NCBI GenBank assembly: GCA_030064795.1
Contig: JASJEI010000084.1
Span: forward strand, 1 to 10,802
DNA length: 10,802 nucleotides
Origin: Pleurocapsa sp. MO_226.B13
GTDB lineage: Bacteria > Cyanobacteriota > Cyanobacteriia > Cyanobacteriales > Xenococcaceae
Reading direction: 5' to 3'
The notes under the pieces were generated by a model, which did not search any database, was not told the origin of the DNA, and was given only the letters and a program-made list of their open reading frames with translations. A program made the position numbers and the translations under genes. The stretch's first letter is position 1, and each line of letters opens with the position of its first letter. Of the stretch, positions 1-7,087 are shown one piece after another.

Positions 1-134
1 TCTTCTAGAGTGTAGCGATGTCTTTTATTTAATTCCCTTTCTGCTTGTGTTTGAGCGGATTGAAGACGCTGCCAACCAACGGCAGAGAGAATCACTCCCC
101 GTTTGCGCTGCGATCGTTGGTGGAACTTAGGCAT
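1..134 (-). CDS. 5' end of a second STAND (HTH-NB-ARC-WD40-type) gene, cut by the window edge
   Basis: Read from the ATG at 134-132 leftwards, the frame is open to the window edge and gives 44 codons beginning [13 protein letters not shown]. It equals the N-terminus of the complete STAND protein at 2609-6139 except for one residue (Pro2 for Ser2). 133 of 134 bases match 6006-6139. This segment is the first part of the HTH-like N-terminal domain of large cyanobacterial NB-ARC/WD40 proteins. The rest of the gene is outside the window, so the presence of an NTPase and WD40 repeats is inferred only from the paralogue. It is transcribed away from cassette A. No clear Shine-Dalgarno sequence precedes the ATG, as in the paralogue. 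Confidence 0.85.
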   Translation of the reverse strand, partial: MPKFHQRSQRKRGVILSAVGWQRLQSAQTQAERELNKRHRYTLE

Positions 135-334
135 GGTAATGGAATTTAGAACAAAAAAGCTCGGTTCGGGAGACTAGCTCTTAGTTTTTAGCTAATTTGG
201 GTTGAATATTTCACTTTCTATAGATTGCCAGCACTTGGTTGGAATTCAAATCCCGCTCCAATTGCCAGCTAAGAGCTAACGGCTAACAGCTAATCGCTTT
301 AAAGCTTTCCTGTTTCTCTCATTTTAAGTCTAAT

Positions 335-346
335 TTTAAGCTTAAA
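335..346. promoter_or_regulatory. Palindrome in the duplicated control region (copy 1)
   Basis: TTTAAGCTTAAA is a perfect 12-base palindrome. In the second copy (6341-6356) one T fewer extends it to a perfect 16-base palindrome, AATTTAAGCTTAAATT. Retention in both copies, in otherwise drifting DNA, fits an operator-like site for a dimeric regulator, but AT-rich palindromes also arise by chance. Confidence 0.3.
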
Positions 347-596
347 TTGCCTTTTGATTAGATTCCTAGATTTTCTCAGTCTTCAAAAGTGCTTGGTAAC
401 TGGTATTGACAACCTATTAGTGCATTTGAACTTAAGTTATCTGCTTAACTTCTCATCTTGCCTGGTGCAAACTTAGCAAGATTGCCAAACTACAAATATA
501 CATCTAAAAACTTGGGCTTGAGGAAGCAAGTAATTTTGTTCCTCATCAACATATATTGGACTTTGGACAAAAAGTCTAAACCTGAATTTAACTAAG

Positions 597-655
597 TTTT
601 CCAAGTCCTGAATTTGACTGAACTATTGATTGAAATAATCAAACATCTTGGAAAA
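597..655. repeat. Nested inverted repeat upstream of the 41-residue gene
   Basis: The outer arms TTTTCCAAG (597-605) and CTTGGAAAA (647-655) are perfect 9-base complements. Inside lies TTGATT (626-631) and AATCAA (637-642) with a 5-base loop. The structure ends about 36 bases before the Shine-Dalgarno sequence of the 704-829 gene and is absent from the second intergenic copy. It could be a regulator site or a 5' UTR fold. The A-rich run after the right arm (GGAAAAAAAAAG) would give a U-run on the minus strand, so a minus-strand terminator is another reading. The role is unknown. Confidence 0.35.
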
Positions 656-703
656 AAAAAGACAACAAATTAAATTTTAAAAATACATTTCAGGAGAAAA
701 ATT

Positions 704-829
704 ATGTCACAAAAAAGAACCATCGATAATTGGAAACGCGCTGAATATTTATTAATTAAAAATCGTCAAAAACGCAACCAAAACCAGAGCGATCGAGAAC
801 TACTCTCTCGCTGCTATCAGCTTGGCTAA
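704..829 (+). CDS. Small basic orphan protein, 41 aa, first gene of cassette A
   Basis: The frame from ATG 704 to TAA 827-829 encodes 41 residues (begins MSQKRTIDNWKRAEYLL, ends SRCYQLG). The start is well supported: CAGGAGAAAAATTATG places a strong AGGAG (692-696) seven bases before the ATG. The product is basic and rich in Lys, Arg, Asn and Gln, with no signal peptide or membrane segment and one Cys four residues from the C-terminus. The first half could form an amphipathic helix. The stop lies 49 bases before the methyltransferase start, so the two are probably co-transcribed. I recognise no family. It could be a small regulatory protein, a leader-like peptide or a peptide substrate of the neighbouring enzymes; the last is speculation. 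Confidence 0.6.
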   Translation: MSQKRTIDNWKRAEYLLIKNRQKRNQNQSDRELLSRCYQLG

Positions 830-878
830 TACCATCATTGAAAATTTATCGAGAAGTAATTTAATTAGAGGAAAAACA

Positions 879-1610
879 ATGCAACCAGAATTTTGGTTAG
901 AATCTTGGGAATTAGGCGGTACTAAAACTAGTTTTCATCGTCCTGATGTTCATCCCTTTGTGCGAGCTTATACTCCAGACTATTTCTTAAGAGGACAGAG
1001 AGTATTAGTTCCTCTTTGTGGTAAAGATAATGCTTTAATGTGGTTTCGCGATCGCGCTAGCCATGTAATAGGAATAGAACTAGCATCTAAGGCGATCGCT
1101 CAATTTTTTCGAGAGCATAATCTGGCTTATCGAAAAACTGCCGATGGACGATATGAAGCAGAAGGAATAACCATTTTTAATCGCAATATTTTTGAGATTA
1201 CACCTGCTGAAATCGGTAGAGTCGATTTGGTTTACGATCGCGCTGCTTTAGTGGCATTACCAGAAGATTTACGTCAGCTTTATCGACAAAAAATCGATAA
1301 CTTTATGCCTGTTGGTTCTAAATGTTTGTTGATTACTTTAGAATTTCAACCCTATTTAGGGGCGACACCGCCATTTAGTATTACTCCCGAAGAAGTTCAA
1401 AGTTATTATGGCGATCGCTACATCATCGATCATATCGAAAAACAAGAACAACCCGAACATCGTATGGTACAAAAATTTAATTTAGATTTTCTCAAAGAAC
1501 ATGGTTTTTTCTTGACCAAAACTGCTGAGAAGAAGACTAAAAAAATCTTCGATTTCTGGAAAATAAAAACACCTCAACCAGAGCGATCGCAATCGATCGA
1601 AATACTTTGA
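879..1610 (+). CDS. Thiopurine S-methyltransferase (TPMT)-family SAM methyltransferase
   Basis: The product is 243 aa. It probably transfers a methyl group from S-adenosylmethionine to a soft nucleophile (thiol, selenium or tellurium species, or halide in related enzymes); the substrate is unknown. It opens with MQPEFWLESWELG, the classic bacterial TPMT start. SAM-binding VLVPLCGK is at residues 42-49, the acidic GIEL of strand 2 at 65-68, and the family motif VYDRAALVALP at 118-128, followed by LLITLEF at 150-156. ATG 879 is chosen over an in-frame TTG at 822 because AGAGG (867-871) sits seven bases upstream and the family N-terminus begins here. The protein is about 25 residues longer than typical bacterial TPMTs, owing to a Lys-rich C-terminal tail. 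Its 3' part (1375-1538) has a decayed second copy at 8463-8626. The diiron-oxidase gene follows 96 bases later. Confidence 0.88.
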   Translation: MQPEFWLESWELGGTKTSFHRPDVHPFVRAYTPDYFLRGQRVLVPLCGKDNALMWFRDRASHVIGIELASKAIAQFFREHNLAYRKTADGRYEAEGITIFNRNIFEITPAEIGRVDLVYDRAALVALPEDLRQLYRQKIDNFMPVGSKCLLITLEFQPYLGATPPFSITPEEVQSYYGDRYIIDHIEKQEQPEHRMVQKFNLDFLKEHGFFLTKTAEKKTKKIFDFWKIKTPQPERSQSIEIL

Positions 1611-1706
1611 CACAACAATTAAATTTAATCCTCTTCCACGAAAAGACCCCTGTTTTGGCACCTAGCTGTTTTGTGTTTGTAGCAATTTTTGTCTCAGGTA
1701 AAAGTT

Positions 1707-2570
1707 ATGGTGAATTTCAATAATCCACGTCAAAAAGCAAAAGAAGCCATCCGAGCCTCAATTCTAGCTGATTTATGGTTAGCTAACTCTGAGTTTGTGG
1801 CTCGATTAAGCCAAAAGGTAAGGAATCATCGGGTTGCCACCCATCCTGCCATTGAGCTTCTCAATAGTGGAGCTTTTAACCGAGAACAGATGGTTGCTAT
1901 CCATCTCGATTACCGTCAGGCGATCGTACAGATTTTCACCGATGCCCTGCTGATGGCACAATACCAAACTTGTCAGCTCGAACCGCGACTCCCCCCTGGT
2001 AGCAAAATGTATGCGCGATTCCTGATTACTCTAAATGATTTAGATGAGTTCGGTTTTCGACCAGGTTTAGACAAGTATGGCTATTATCTAGGCAATCCCT
2101 CTCAAGCACATTATCCCCTGTTTGAGGAGGTACTAGATCGATTAGGAGTTAGCCAACAGCAACGAAAAAGCTATGCACCAACGAAAGTTGCCAGGCACAC
2201 CAGACAGTTTTTGGCAAATGCTTTCAGGGATTTATGCTCTGTCGTGAGCTTATTGGCAGTGGCAGAGGAAGAAGTGGTGTTGTTTAGTGCGCCCCTACGG
2301 GAAAATACCAGGGCTGTTGGGATAGATGTAAGTTCTGGGTATTATGCCTGTCATGGTAGCAACGAGGATCTGCAAGCAGATGCTAGAGACGATGACCATG
2401 CCAACGATCTGTGGTACGTACTTACTCAGGCATTAACTCCTCAGAGATACGGTGAAATCGAAAAACTTACTCAAGAGTATTGCGATATATGGGTCAAGTT
2501 TTGGGATGCACAAATCAGCTTACTGCAAACAAATGAGGGGCATTCTCTGATGATAGCTCGACCAGTTTAG
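1707..2570 (+). CDS. Haem-oxygenase-like diiron oxidase/oxygenase (CADD/DUF3865-like)
   Basis: The product is 287 aa, probably an all-helical soluble protein of the haem-oxygenase-like diiron oxidase (HDO) superfamily, which uses O2 for N-oxygenation, C-C cleavage or desaturation. Numbering from ATG 1707, the first half carries LNDLDEFGF (Glu114) and, 21 residues on, AHYPLFEEVLDRLG (His135), the usual N..DE.G...H..L pattern of the first ligand pair. AEEE (186-189) supplies the central glutamate. YYACHG (His216) and DDDHAND (Asp228-230, His231) give the last H...D..H set, with about eight extra residues between the His and the Asp/His pair. Most HDOs have H-x3-D-x2-H. ATG 1707 has AGG eight bases upstream; an in-frame TTG at 1689 is less likely. 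It lies in the same direction as the methyltransferase and is probably its partner. Substrate unknown; DUF3865 is my closest family guess from memory. Confidence 0.7.
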   Translation: MVNFNNPRQKAKEAIRASILADLWLANSEFVARLSQKVRNHRVATHPAIELLNSGAFNREQMVAIHLDYRQAIVQIFTDALLMAQYQTCQLEPRLPPGSKMYARFLITLNDLDEFGFRPGLDKYGYYLGNPSQAHYPLFEEVLDRLGVSQQQRKSYAPTKVARHTRQFLANAFRDLCSVVSLLAVAEEEVVLFSAPLRENTRAVGIDVSSGYYACHGSNEDLQADARDDDHANDLWYVLTQALTPQRYGEIEKLTQEYCDIWVKFWDAQISLLQTNEGHSLMIARPV

Positions 2571-2579
2571 ACAAAATTC

Positions 2580-2609
2580 ATTCTACTAATATTGCTCGAA
2601 CAGTAGAAT
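2580..2609. terminator. Possible bidirectional terminator between convergent genes
   Basis: ATTCTACT (2580-2587) and AGTAGAAT (2602-2609) are perfect 8-base complements with a 14-base loop. They sit in the 38-base gap between the convergent diiron-oxidase and STAND genes, and the right arm touches the STAND stop codon. The position fits shared termination. The stem is AT-rich, the loop long and there is no clean U-run on either side, so termination strength is doubtful. Confidence 0.4.
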
Positions 2610-5600
2610 TATTCAACGGCTCCCAAAGCCTTTAGGGTCGTTTTCTGAGCTTCCGTTAACCCCGTAGCCCCCGTGATGTTCATTTCTTCGTAAGGTCGCT
2701 TGATTCTCAGGGTTTTTAAACACTCACCCGTTTTGACCTCCCATAATTTAATTGTTTCATCAGCACTACTACTGGCAATCATTTGTCCATCAGGACTCCA
2801 AGCTACCGACCCTAACTGATTGCTATGCCCCTGCAAGCTTTTGAGACATTGACCCGTGCTGACATCCCAAAGTCTGACTGTTTGGTCAGAAGAACTACTA
2901 GCAAGAATTTTGCCATCAGGACTCCAAGCCACTGACCCTAGCTGACTGATATGTTCCTGCAAGACTTTGAGACACTTACCCTGTTGGGTATCCCAGAGTC
3001 TCACGGTTCGATCGTAAGAACTACTAGCAAGAATTTTGCCATCGGGACTCCAGGCTACAGACCTCACCCAATTTTTATGCTCTTCTAAGGAGAGTAAACA
3101 TTGACCTGTTTTTGGGTTCCACAACTTTACGGTTTGGTCATAAGATCCGCTAGCAATTGTTTGTCCGTTAGGACTCCAGGCTACAGAGTGAACTGCATCA
3201 CTATGCCCTGTTAAAGAAAGCAAACATTGACCTGTGCTGAGATCCCAGAGTTTGATCGTTCGATCGTTACTGCCACTAGCAATTGTTTGTCCGTTGGGAC
3301 TGATTGCTACTGACCAAACCAAACCAGTATGTCCGGGCAAAGTTTTAAGGCATTTTCCTTGTCTAATATCCCAGAGTCTGACTGTTTGGTCATCACTGCC
3401 ACTAGCAATTATTTGTCCGTTGGGACTGATTGCCACTGACCAAACTAAACCAGTATGTCCAGGCAAAGTTTTAAGGCATTTTCCTTTTCTAACATCCCAG
3501 AGTTTTACGGTTCGATCCTCACTGCTACTACCAAGGGTTTGTCCATCTGGACTCCAGGCAACTGAAAAAACCCAGTTAGTATAGCCTTGCAAAGTTTTCA
3601 GACATTGACCTGTGGTGGGATTCCACAGTCTCACACTTTGGTCGTAAGAGCCACTAGCAAGGATTTTACTGTCGGGACTCCAAGTTAATGACCAGACCCA
3701 TTTAATATGTCCATGCAAGGTTTTGAGACATTTTCCTGTTCTGATATCCCAAAGCTTTACGGTTTGGTCGTGAGAGCTACTAGCGAGGTATTGTCCATCA
3801 GGACTCCAAGCTACTGATGATACCCAATAGGTATGTTCTGTCAAGGTTTTAAGGCATCTACCCGTGTGAGGATTCCAGATTTTTATCTTTTGGTCATCGC
3901 TGCCACTGGCAAGCAGTTTGCCATCAGGACTCCAGGCTACAGACCTCACCCAATTGGTATGTTCTGTCAAGGTTTTGAGGCACTTGCCTCGTTTAGCATC
4001 CCAAAGCCTTACCGTTTGGTCATCACCTCCACTAGCAAGCAGTTGACCATCGGGACTCCAAGCTACTGATATAACCCAATTAGTATGTCCTGGTAAGATT
4101 TTGAGACATTGTCCCTCACAGATATCCCAAAGCCTTACTGTTTGGTCATCACCTCCACTAGCAAGCAGTTGACCATCGGGACTCCAAGCTATTGATAAAA
4201 CCCAATTGCTATGTCCTGTCAAAGTTTTCACGCATTGACCCGTGAAAGGATTCCACAGTCTGATGCTGCGATCGTAGGAGCTACTGGCAAGCAGTTTGCC
4301 ATCGGGACTCCAGGCTACTGATAAAACCCAATTGCTATGTCCCTGAAAAGTTAAGAGCGATCGCGAGGGAGTAACTTGCCAAAGACGAACTTTACCTTTA
4401 GTATCTCCCACAGCTAAGAACTTACCATCTGGGCTGAAAGCTACAGCTAAAATACTCCCAAAAGTCTGGGTAAAAACTGACTTGGCTAAATCGGAATCAG
4501 TAAAGTTAACCCGATGCAAATTCACCTTCTGTAAATCCGCTTGCCAGATACTCAAACCAGAAAAATCATAGCCAGTCAAGTCAATCTGAAGGTAATGGGC
4601 GAGATTAATCAGGTTGCCACCTCCATAGCCTGGAGTTTTTGAAACCCTGAGTAACTTGAGAAGTTTCTGGAATTCCCGTGCGATCGCTTTTGAAGAACCG
4701 AAAGTATTGCCTAGTTGAGTAGCAATTGGTTTTAAAATTAGGCGAATTTGACTCTCTCTAACATAGTCTTTAGCGGTAGCTTTAATTAAGGCATAGGTGC
4801 AGAAAAAAGGCAGAGGAGAACTCGCTTGTATAATCTCGCAATTTACTTTCTCGATCGAGCGTTCGGTGACGTATTCCATGACTACTGGCTGTTGGGTATA
4901 ACTACCCGCTTGCCTTTCAATCAGACTTCGCCAACTTAAAGATTCTAGTGCTTCTAATAAATTTCCTTTGGCAACCTTGGGAACAATATCCTCTAATAAC
5001 TCAGCAATAGTCGTCCACTCCCGATTAATTGCCAGCCAATACATGATGGTCTTCTCCAAAGGAGAGAGACGTTCAAATTGCTGGTCGAGCAGTTTTTGAA
5101 TACTATTAAAAACATTTGTATCTTGAGCCAGGAATTCTCCAATCTGACCGTCAAATAAGTCTTGTATCGAAGTAGCAACAATCTTCAGAGCCAAAGGATT
5201 GCAGCTATAGCGAGCGCACAACTGTTGTTTCTGTTTCTCCGAGCCTGATAGTCCCTTGGCTTGAATTAATTTCTCGGCCGCTTCAGAAGAGCCCGTCAAT
5301 TGTAGAGAGCGAACCGATAGCTCTATTCCTTCTAGGGCAGCAACTTCTACTGGTTTTTCTCGACTAGTCAGCAGCAGACAGCTAGAATGAGCCGTCTCTG
5401 CGATCAACCTGAATAGTTCTCCGTAGTTTTCATAACCAGTGCGGTATTGTCCCGCGCATTCACCTGGAAGTAAAATTGTCTCCACATTATCTAAAATTAC
5501 CAGACTGCGAGAAGAACGCAAGTACTGAAGCAGTAGCTTAATTTCCGTTTTGGTTTCTCCTCCTGCTGATAAAAAAGAGATTAGTTCGCCCGTGAGGGTT

Positions 5601-6139
5601 TCTAGAGGCGGAGCGTTCCGCAAGCTGCGCCAAATAATATACTCAAACTGCTCTTGCAGTTGTTGGGCGATTTTTACCGCTAAAGCAGTTTTACCAATTC
5701 CTCCCATGCCTAATACTGCTACCAGACGACAACAAGCGCTCTCGATCCAAGTTTCGAGAGTGGCTAGTTCCGAGGTGCGTCCATAAAAGATCGAGACATC
5801 GATCGCTTCTCCCCAGTCTTGTTGCAGGGGAATGATTTTTTCCTTTTTAATTTGAGTTGCTGAAGTTGGTTTGGTGTAGTCACTGGGAGTCAGGGTAAGA
5901 TTAAAAGCACTAAAATAATCTTCTAGAGAACGTTTATCTACGGGAGCTTTACGCCGACGGATCTTAGTCAGGGTATGGGAACTCAGCCCTGTTAGTTCAT
6001 TCAAGTCTTCTAGAGTGTAGCGATGTCTTTTATTTAATTCCCTTTCTGCTTGTGTTTGAGCGGATTGAAGACGCTGCCAACCAACGGCAGAGAGAATCAC
6101 TCCCCGTTTGCGCTGCGATCGTTGGTGGAACTTAGACAT
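2609..6139 (-). CDS. Large STAND protein: HTH-like N-terminus, NB-ARC-type NTPase, 14 WD40 repeats
   Basis: The product is 1176 aa, a signal-transduction NTPase of the STAND class expected to oligomerise on sensing a ligand with its repeats. In order: a basic N-terminal domain with an HTH-like segment (about residues 38-65, [19 protein letters not shown]), typical of cyanobacterial NB-ARC/WD40 proteins; an NTPase with Walker A GMGGIGKT (144-151), IIWRSL (168-173), Walker B LVILD (213-217) and TSR (258-260); a CNPLAL motif like the GLPL of NB-ARC; a winged-helix-like part; a short pentapeptide-like stretch ([18 protein letters not shown]); 14 WD40 repeats of 42 residues (about 556-1144); and a tail ending [15 protein letters not shown], common in cyanobacterial relatives. 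No enzymatic effector domain is visible. I chose ATG 6139 because it matches the only start in the paralogue at 134; an ATG at 6148 adds three residues. Neither has a clear Shine-Dalgarno. A defence, developmental or regulatory role cannot be told apart from sequence. Confidence 0.93.
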   Translation of the reverse strand: MSKFHQRSQRKRGVILSAVGWQRLQSAQTQAERELNKRHRYTLEDLNELTGLSSHTLTKIRRRKAPVDKRSLEDYFSAFNLTLTPSDYTKPTSATQIKKEKIIPLQQDWGEAIDVSIFYGRTSELATLETWIESACCRLVAVLGMGGIGKTALAVKIAQQLQEQFEYIIWRSLRNAPPLETLTGELISFLSAGGETKTEIKLLLQYLRSSRSLVILDNVETILLPGECAGQYRTGYENYGELFRLIAETAHSSCLLLTSREKPVEVAALEGIELSVRSLQLTGSSEAAEKLIQAKGLSGSEKQKQQLCARYSCNPLALKIVATSIQDLFDGQIGEFLAQDTNVFNSIQKLLDQQFERLSPLEKTIMYWLAINREWTTIAELLEDIVPKVAKGNLLEALESLSWRSLIERQAGSYTQQPVVMEYVTERSIEKVNCEIIQASSPLPFFCTYALIKATAKDYVRESQIRLILKPIATQLGNTFGSSKAIAREFQKLLKLLRVSKTPGYGGGNLINLAHYLQIDLTGYDFSGLSIWQADLQKVNLHRVNFTDSDLAKSVFTQTFGSILAVAFSPDGKFLAVGDTKGKVRLWQVTPSRSLLTFQGHSNWVLSVAWSPDGKLLASSSYDRSIRLWNPFTGQCVKTLTGHSNWVLSIAWSPDGQLLASGGDDQTVRLWDICEGQCLKILPGHTNWVISVAWSPDGQLLASGGDDQTVRLWDAKRGKCLKTLTEHTNWVRSVAWSPDGKLLASGSDDQKIKIWNPHTGRCLKTLTEHTYWVSSVAWSPDGQYLASSSHDQTVKLWDIRTGKCLKTLHGHIKWVWSLTWSPDSKILASGSYDQSVRLWNPTTGQCLKTLQGYTNWVFSVAWSPDGQTLGSSSEDRTVKLWDVRKGKCLKTLPGHTGLVWSVAISPNGQIIASGSDDQTVRLWDIRQGKCLKTLPGHTGLVWSVAISPNGQTIASGSNDRTIKLWDLSTGQCLLSLTGHSDAVHSVAWSPNGQTIASGSYDQTVKLWNPKTGQCLLSLEEHKNWVRSVAWSPDGKILASSSYDRTVRLWDTQQGKCLKVLQEHISQLGSVAWSPDGKILASSSSDQTVRLWDVSTGQCLKSLQGHSNQLGSVAWSPDGQMIASSSADETIKLWEVKTGECLKTLRIKRPYEEMNITGATGLTEAQKTTLKALGAVE
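2708..4474 (-). repeat. Tandem array of 14 WD40-encoding units (126 bp each)
   Basis: Thirteen 126-base units fill 2708-4345 and a more divergent 129-base first unit occupies 4346-4474. Each encodes a 42-residue blade of the form [15 protein letters not shown]...LASxSxDxTVRLWD. Fourteen blades fit two seven-bladed propellers. Units 3 and 4 (4094-4219 and 3968-4093) share a stretch of more than 50 identical bases. The junction region of units 9 and 10 (about 3270-3372 and 3396-3498) differs at about 6 of 104 positions. These look like recent duplication or conversion inside the array. Confidence 0.92.
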
Positions 6140-6500
6140 GGTAAGCATCAGAAATTGGGACGAAAAAGCTCGGTTCGGAAGACTAGCTCTTGGTTTTTAG
6201 CTAATTTGAGTCTAATATTTCACCTTCTATAGATTGCCAGCACTTGGTTGGGATGACAATCCCGATCCAATTATCAGCTAAGAGCTAACGGCTAACAGCT
6301 AATCGCTTTAAAGCTTTCCTGTTTCTTTCATCTTAAGTCTAATTTAAGCTTAAATTGCCTTTTGATTAGATTCCTAGATTTTCTCAGGCTTCAAAAGTGC
6401 TTGGTAACTGGCATCGGTAATTTTAATTTCTGTTGAGTTTAACTTGTCTGCTTAACTGCTCATCTTGCCTGGTGCGAACTTAGCAGCGGTTGCAAACTAA
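6006..6500. repeat. Long direct repeat, copy 2 (partner 1-495)
   Basis: Same orientation as 1-495. It covers the first 134 coding bases of the complete STAND gene and about 360 bases of divergent intergenic DNA. Similarity stops near 6500, just before the unique ribosome-binding region of the 6544 gene, so the duplication ended close to the start of each plus-strand cassette or the cassettes were exchanged after duplication. Confidence 0.9.
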
Positions 6501-6543
6501 AGGTATGCAATTGAAAAAACACAAAATAAGGAGATACATTATT
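6140..6543. promoter_or_regulatory. Divergent intergenic control region of cassette B
   Basis: This 404-base gap has no gene and lies between the STAND start and the plus-strand cassette. It keeps the AGCTAA/GCTAAC-type repeat block (6276-6302), an AAAGCTTT palindrome near 6310 and the blocks around 6356-6405 seen in copy 1. The last 40 bases are unique and end in the ribosome-binding site AAGGAG (6528-6533). Promoters for both directions must lie here, but I see no convincing -35/-10 pair. Confidence 0.5.
6341..6356. promoter_or_regulatory. Perfect 16-bp palindrome, operator candidate (copy 2)
   Basis: AATTTAAGCTTAAATT reads the same on both strands and is the counterpart of the 12-base palindrome at 335-346. 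It sits about 200 bases from each divergent start. Its conservation in both control regions makes it the best operator candidate, with chance in AT-rich DNA as the alternative. Confidence 0.35.
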
Positions 6544-6981
6544 ATGGTTAACTGTGCAACTCTTCCCTGTTCTAGCAGTACTTCTAGCAGTGGTGTCGCC
6601 TTTTCAATTAACAATCCTACAGAATGGTTTGAGATGCTCAACTGTGATTTTCGCTACCAGCTTACGGCGATCGCCGCACCTGGATCGAGTCTCTACATTG
6701 CTGAAGAGATTGCGGATAATCGCTTTAAAATTGCTGGAGGAGAGCCTGGGATGAAAGTTTCCTGGCAGGTAACGGGTGTTCGTCAAGATCGCTGGGCGGT
6801 AGCTAACTCGGTGGTAACAGAGGAGGAAAAGCCCGATCGAGAGAAGGGCTACTACCTACACCCCGAACTCTACGGTCAGCCTGAAGAAAAAGGCATTGAG
6901 TGGGCTAAAAATCCTGAAATAATGGGCCAAATGAAGCAACTACAGGAAAACCCACCTAGCATGAATATACCAGAGGTTTAG
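6544..6981 (+). CDS. Stand-alone copy of a fibre-protein C-terminal-type domain, 145 aa
   Basis: From about residue 25, the protein matches a conserved domain I know from the C-terminal ends of long hypothetical or tail-fibre-like proteins of cyanobacteria and planctomycetes. Landmarks are WFEMLNCDFRYQLTAI (28-43), LYIAEEIADNRFKIAGG (50-66), PGMKVSWQVTGVRQD (68-82), EEEKPDREKGYYLHPELYGQ (93-112) and GIEWAKNPE (117-125). The upstream half of that domain and any repeats are missing; a Ser/Cys-rich leader (MVNCATLPCSSSTSSSG) replaces them. The gene is nevertheless intact and well started: AAGGAG at 6528-6533 lies 10 bases before ATG 6544, and an earlier in-frame ATG has no such site. It is the first gene of cassette B, 106 bases before the P450. 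Function is unknown. It may be a trimming relic kept for a new use, or a chaperone-like or assembly domain. Confidence 0.7.
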   Translation: MVNCATLPCSSSTSSSGVAFSINNPTEWFEMLNCDFRYQLTAIAAPGSSLYIAEEIADNRFKIAGGEPGMKVSWQVTGVRQDRWAVANSVVTEEEKPDREKGYYLHPELYGQPEEKGIEWAKNPEIMGQMKQLQENPPSMNIPEV

Positions 6982-7087
6982 TAGCTAGTAGAGCGATCGC
7001 TGATTTGGTAGTAGCCGTTCTAATGTGAATTGGTATTAGGGGGCCCAAATCAATTTTCAATGCAACATATCAGGAGAAATCTGTACT

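Larger units (their letters stand above)
1..495. repeat. Long direct repeat, copy 1 (partner 6006-6500)
   Basis: This block matches 6006 to about 6500 in the same orientation (offset 6005). Coding bases 1-134 differ at one position. The next 20 or so bases are poorly alignable, positions about 160-400 are about 93% identical with one single-base indel (counted by eye), and similarity decays between about 400 and 495. The repeat continues leftwards beyond the window. It duplicates a STAND gene start with its divergent control region; the plus-strand genes downstream of each copy are unrelated. Confidence 0.9.
135..703. promoter_or_regulatory. Divergent intergenic control region of cassette A
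   Basis: This 569-base gap has no gene. It separates the minus-strand STAND gene from the plus-strand cassette and must hold promoters for both. Its left two thirds are duplicated at 6140-6500, including a block of AGCTAA/GCTAAC-type repeats at 267-293 and the palindrome TTTAAGCTTAAA at 335-346. Positions 496-703 are unique to this copy. They hold a 6-bp hairpin (559-576, GACTTT/AAAGTC) and a nested inverted repeat at 597-655. A TTGACA at 406-411 is a possible -35 but lacks a convincing -10 and is not conserved in copy 2. No promoter is assigned with confidence. Confidence 0.5.

Noticed and set aside
406..411. TTGACA as a -35 promoter element
   Set aside because: No -10 hexamer at normal spacing, and the sequence is not conserved in the second intergenic copy.
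3234..3584. Open plus-strand frame of 116 codons
   Set aside because: It runs antisense through the WD40 units, and its repetitive protein mirrors the 126-base periodicity; no ribosome-binding site or family match.
3833..4069. Open plus-strand frame of 78 codons
   Set aside because: Antisense shadow of WD40 units 4-6 with the same repeat periodicity.
5550..5786. Open plus-strand frame of 78 codons opposite the NTPase domain
   Set aside because: The minus-strand frame encodes clear Walker A and B motifs here; the antisense frame has no support.
6490..6543. N-terminal extension of the 145-residue protein from an upstream ATG
   Set aside because: The extension crosses the strong AAGGAG site and the end of the duplicated region; ATG 6544 fits the ribosome-binding site.
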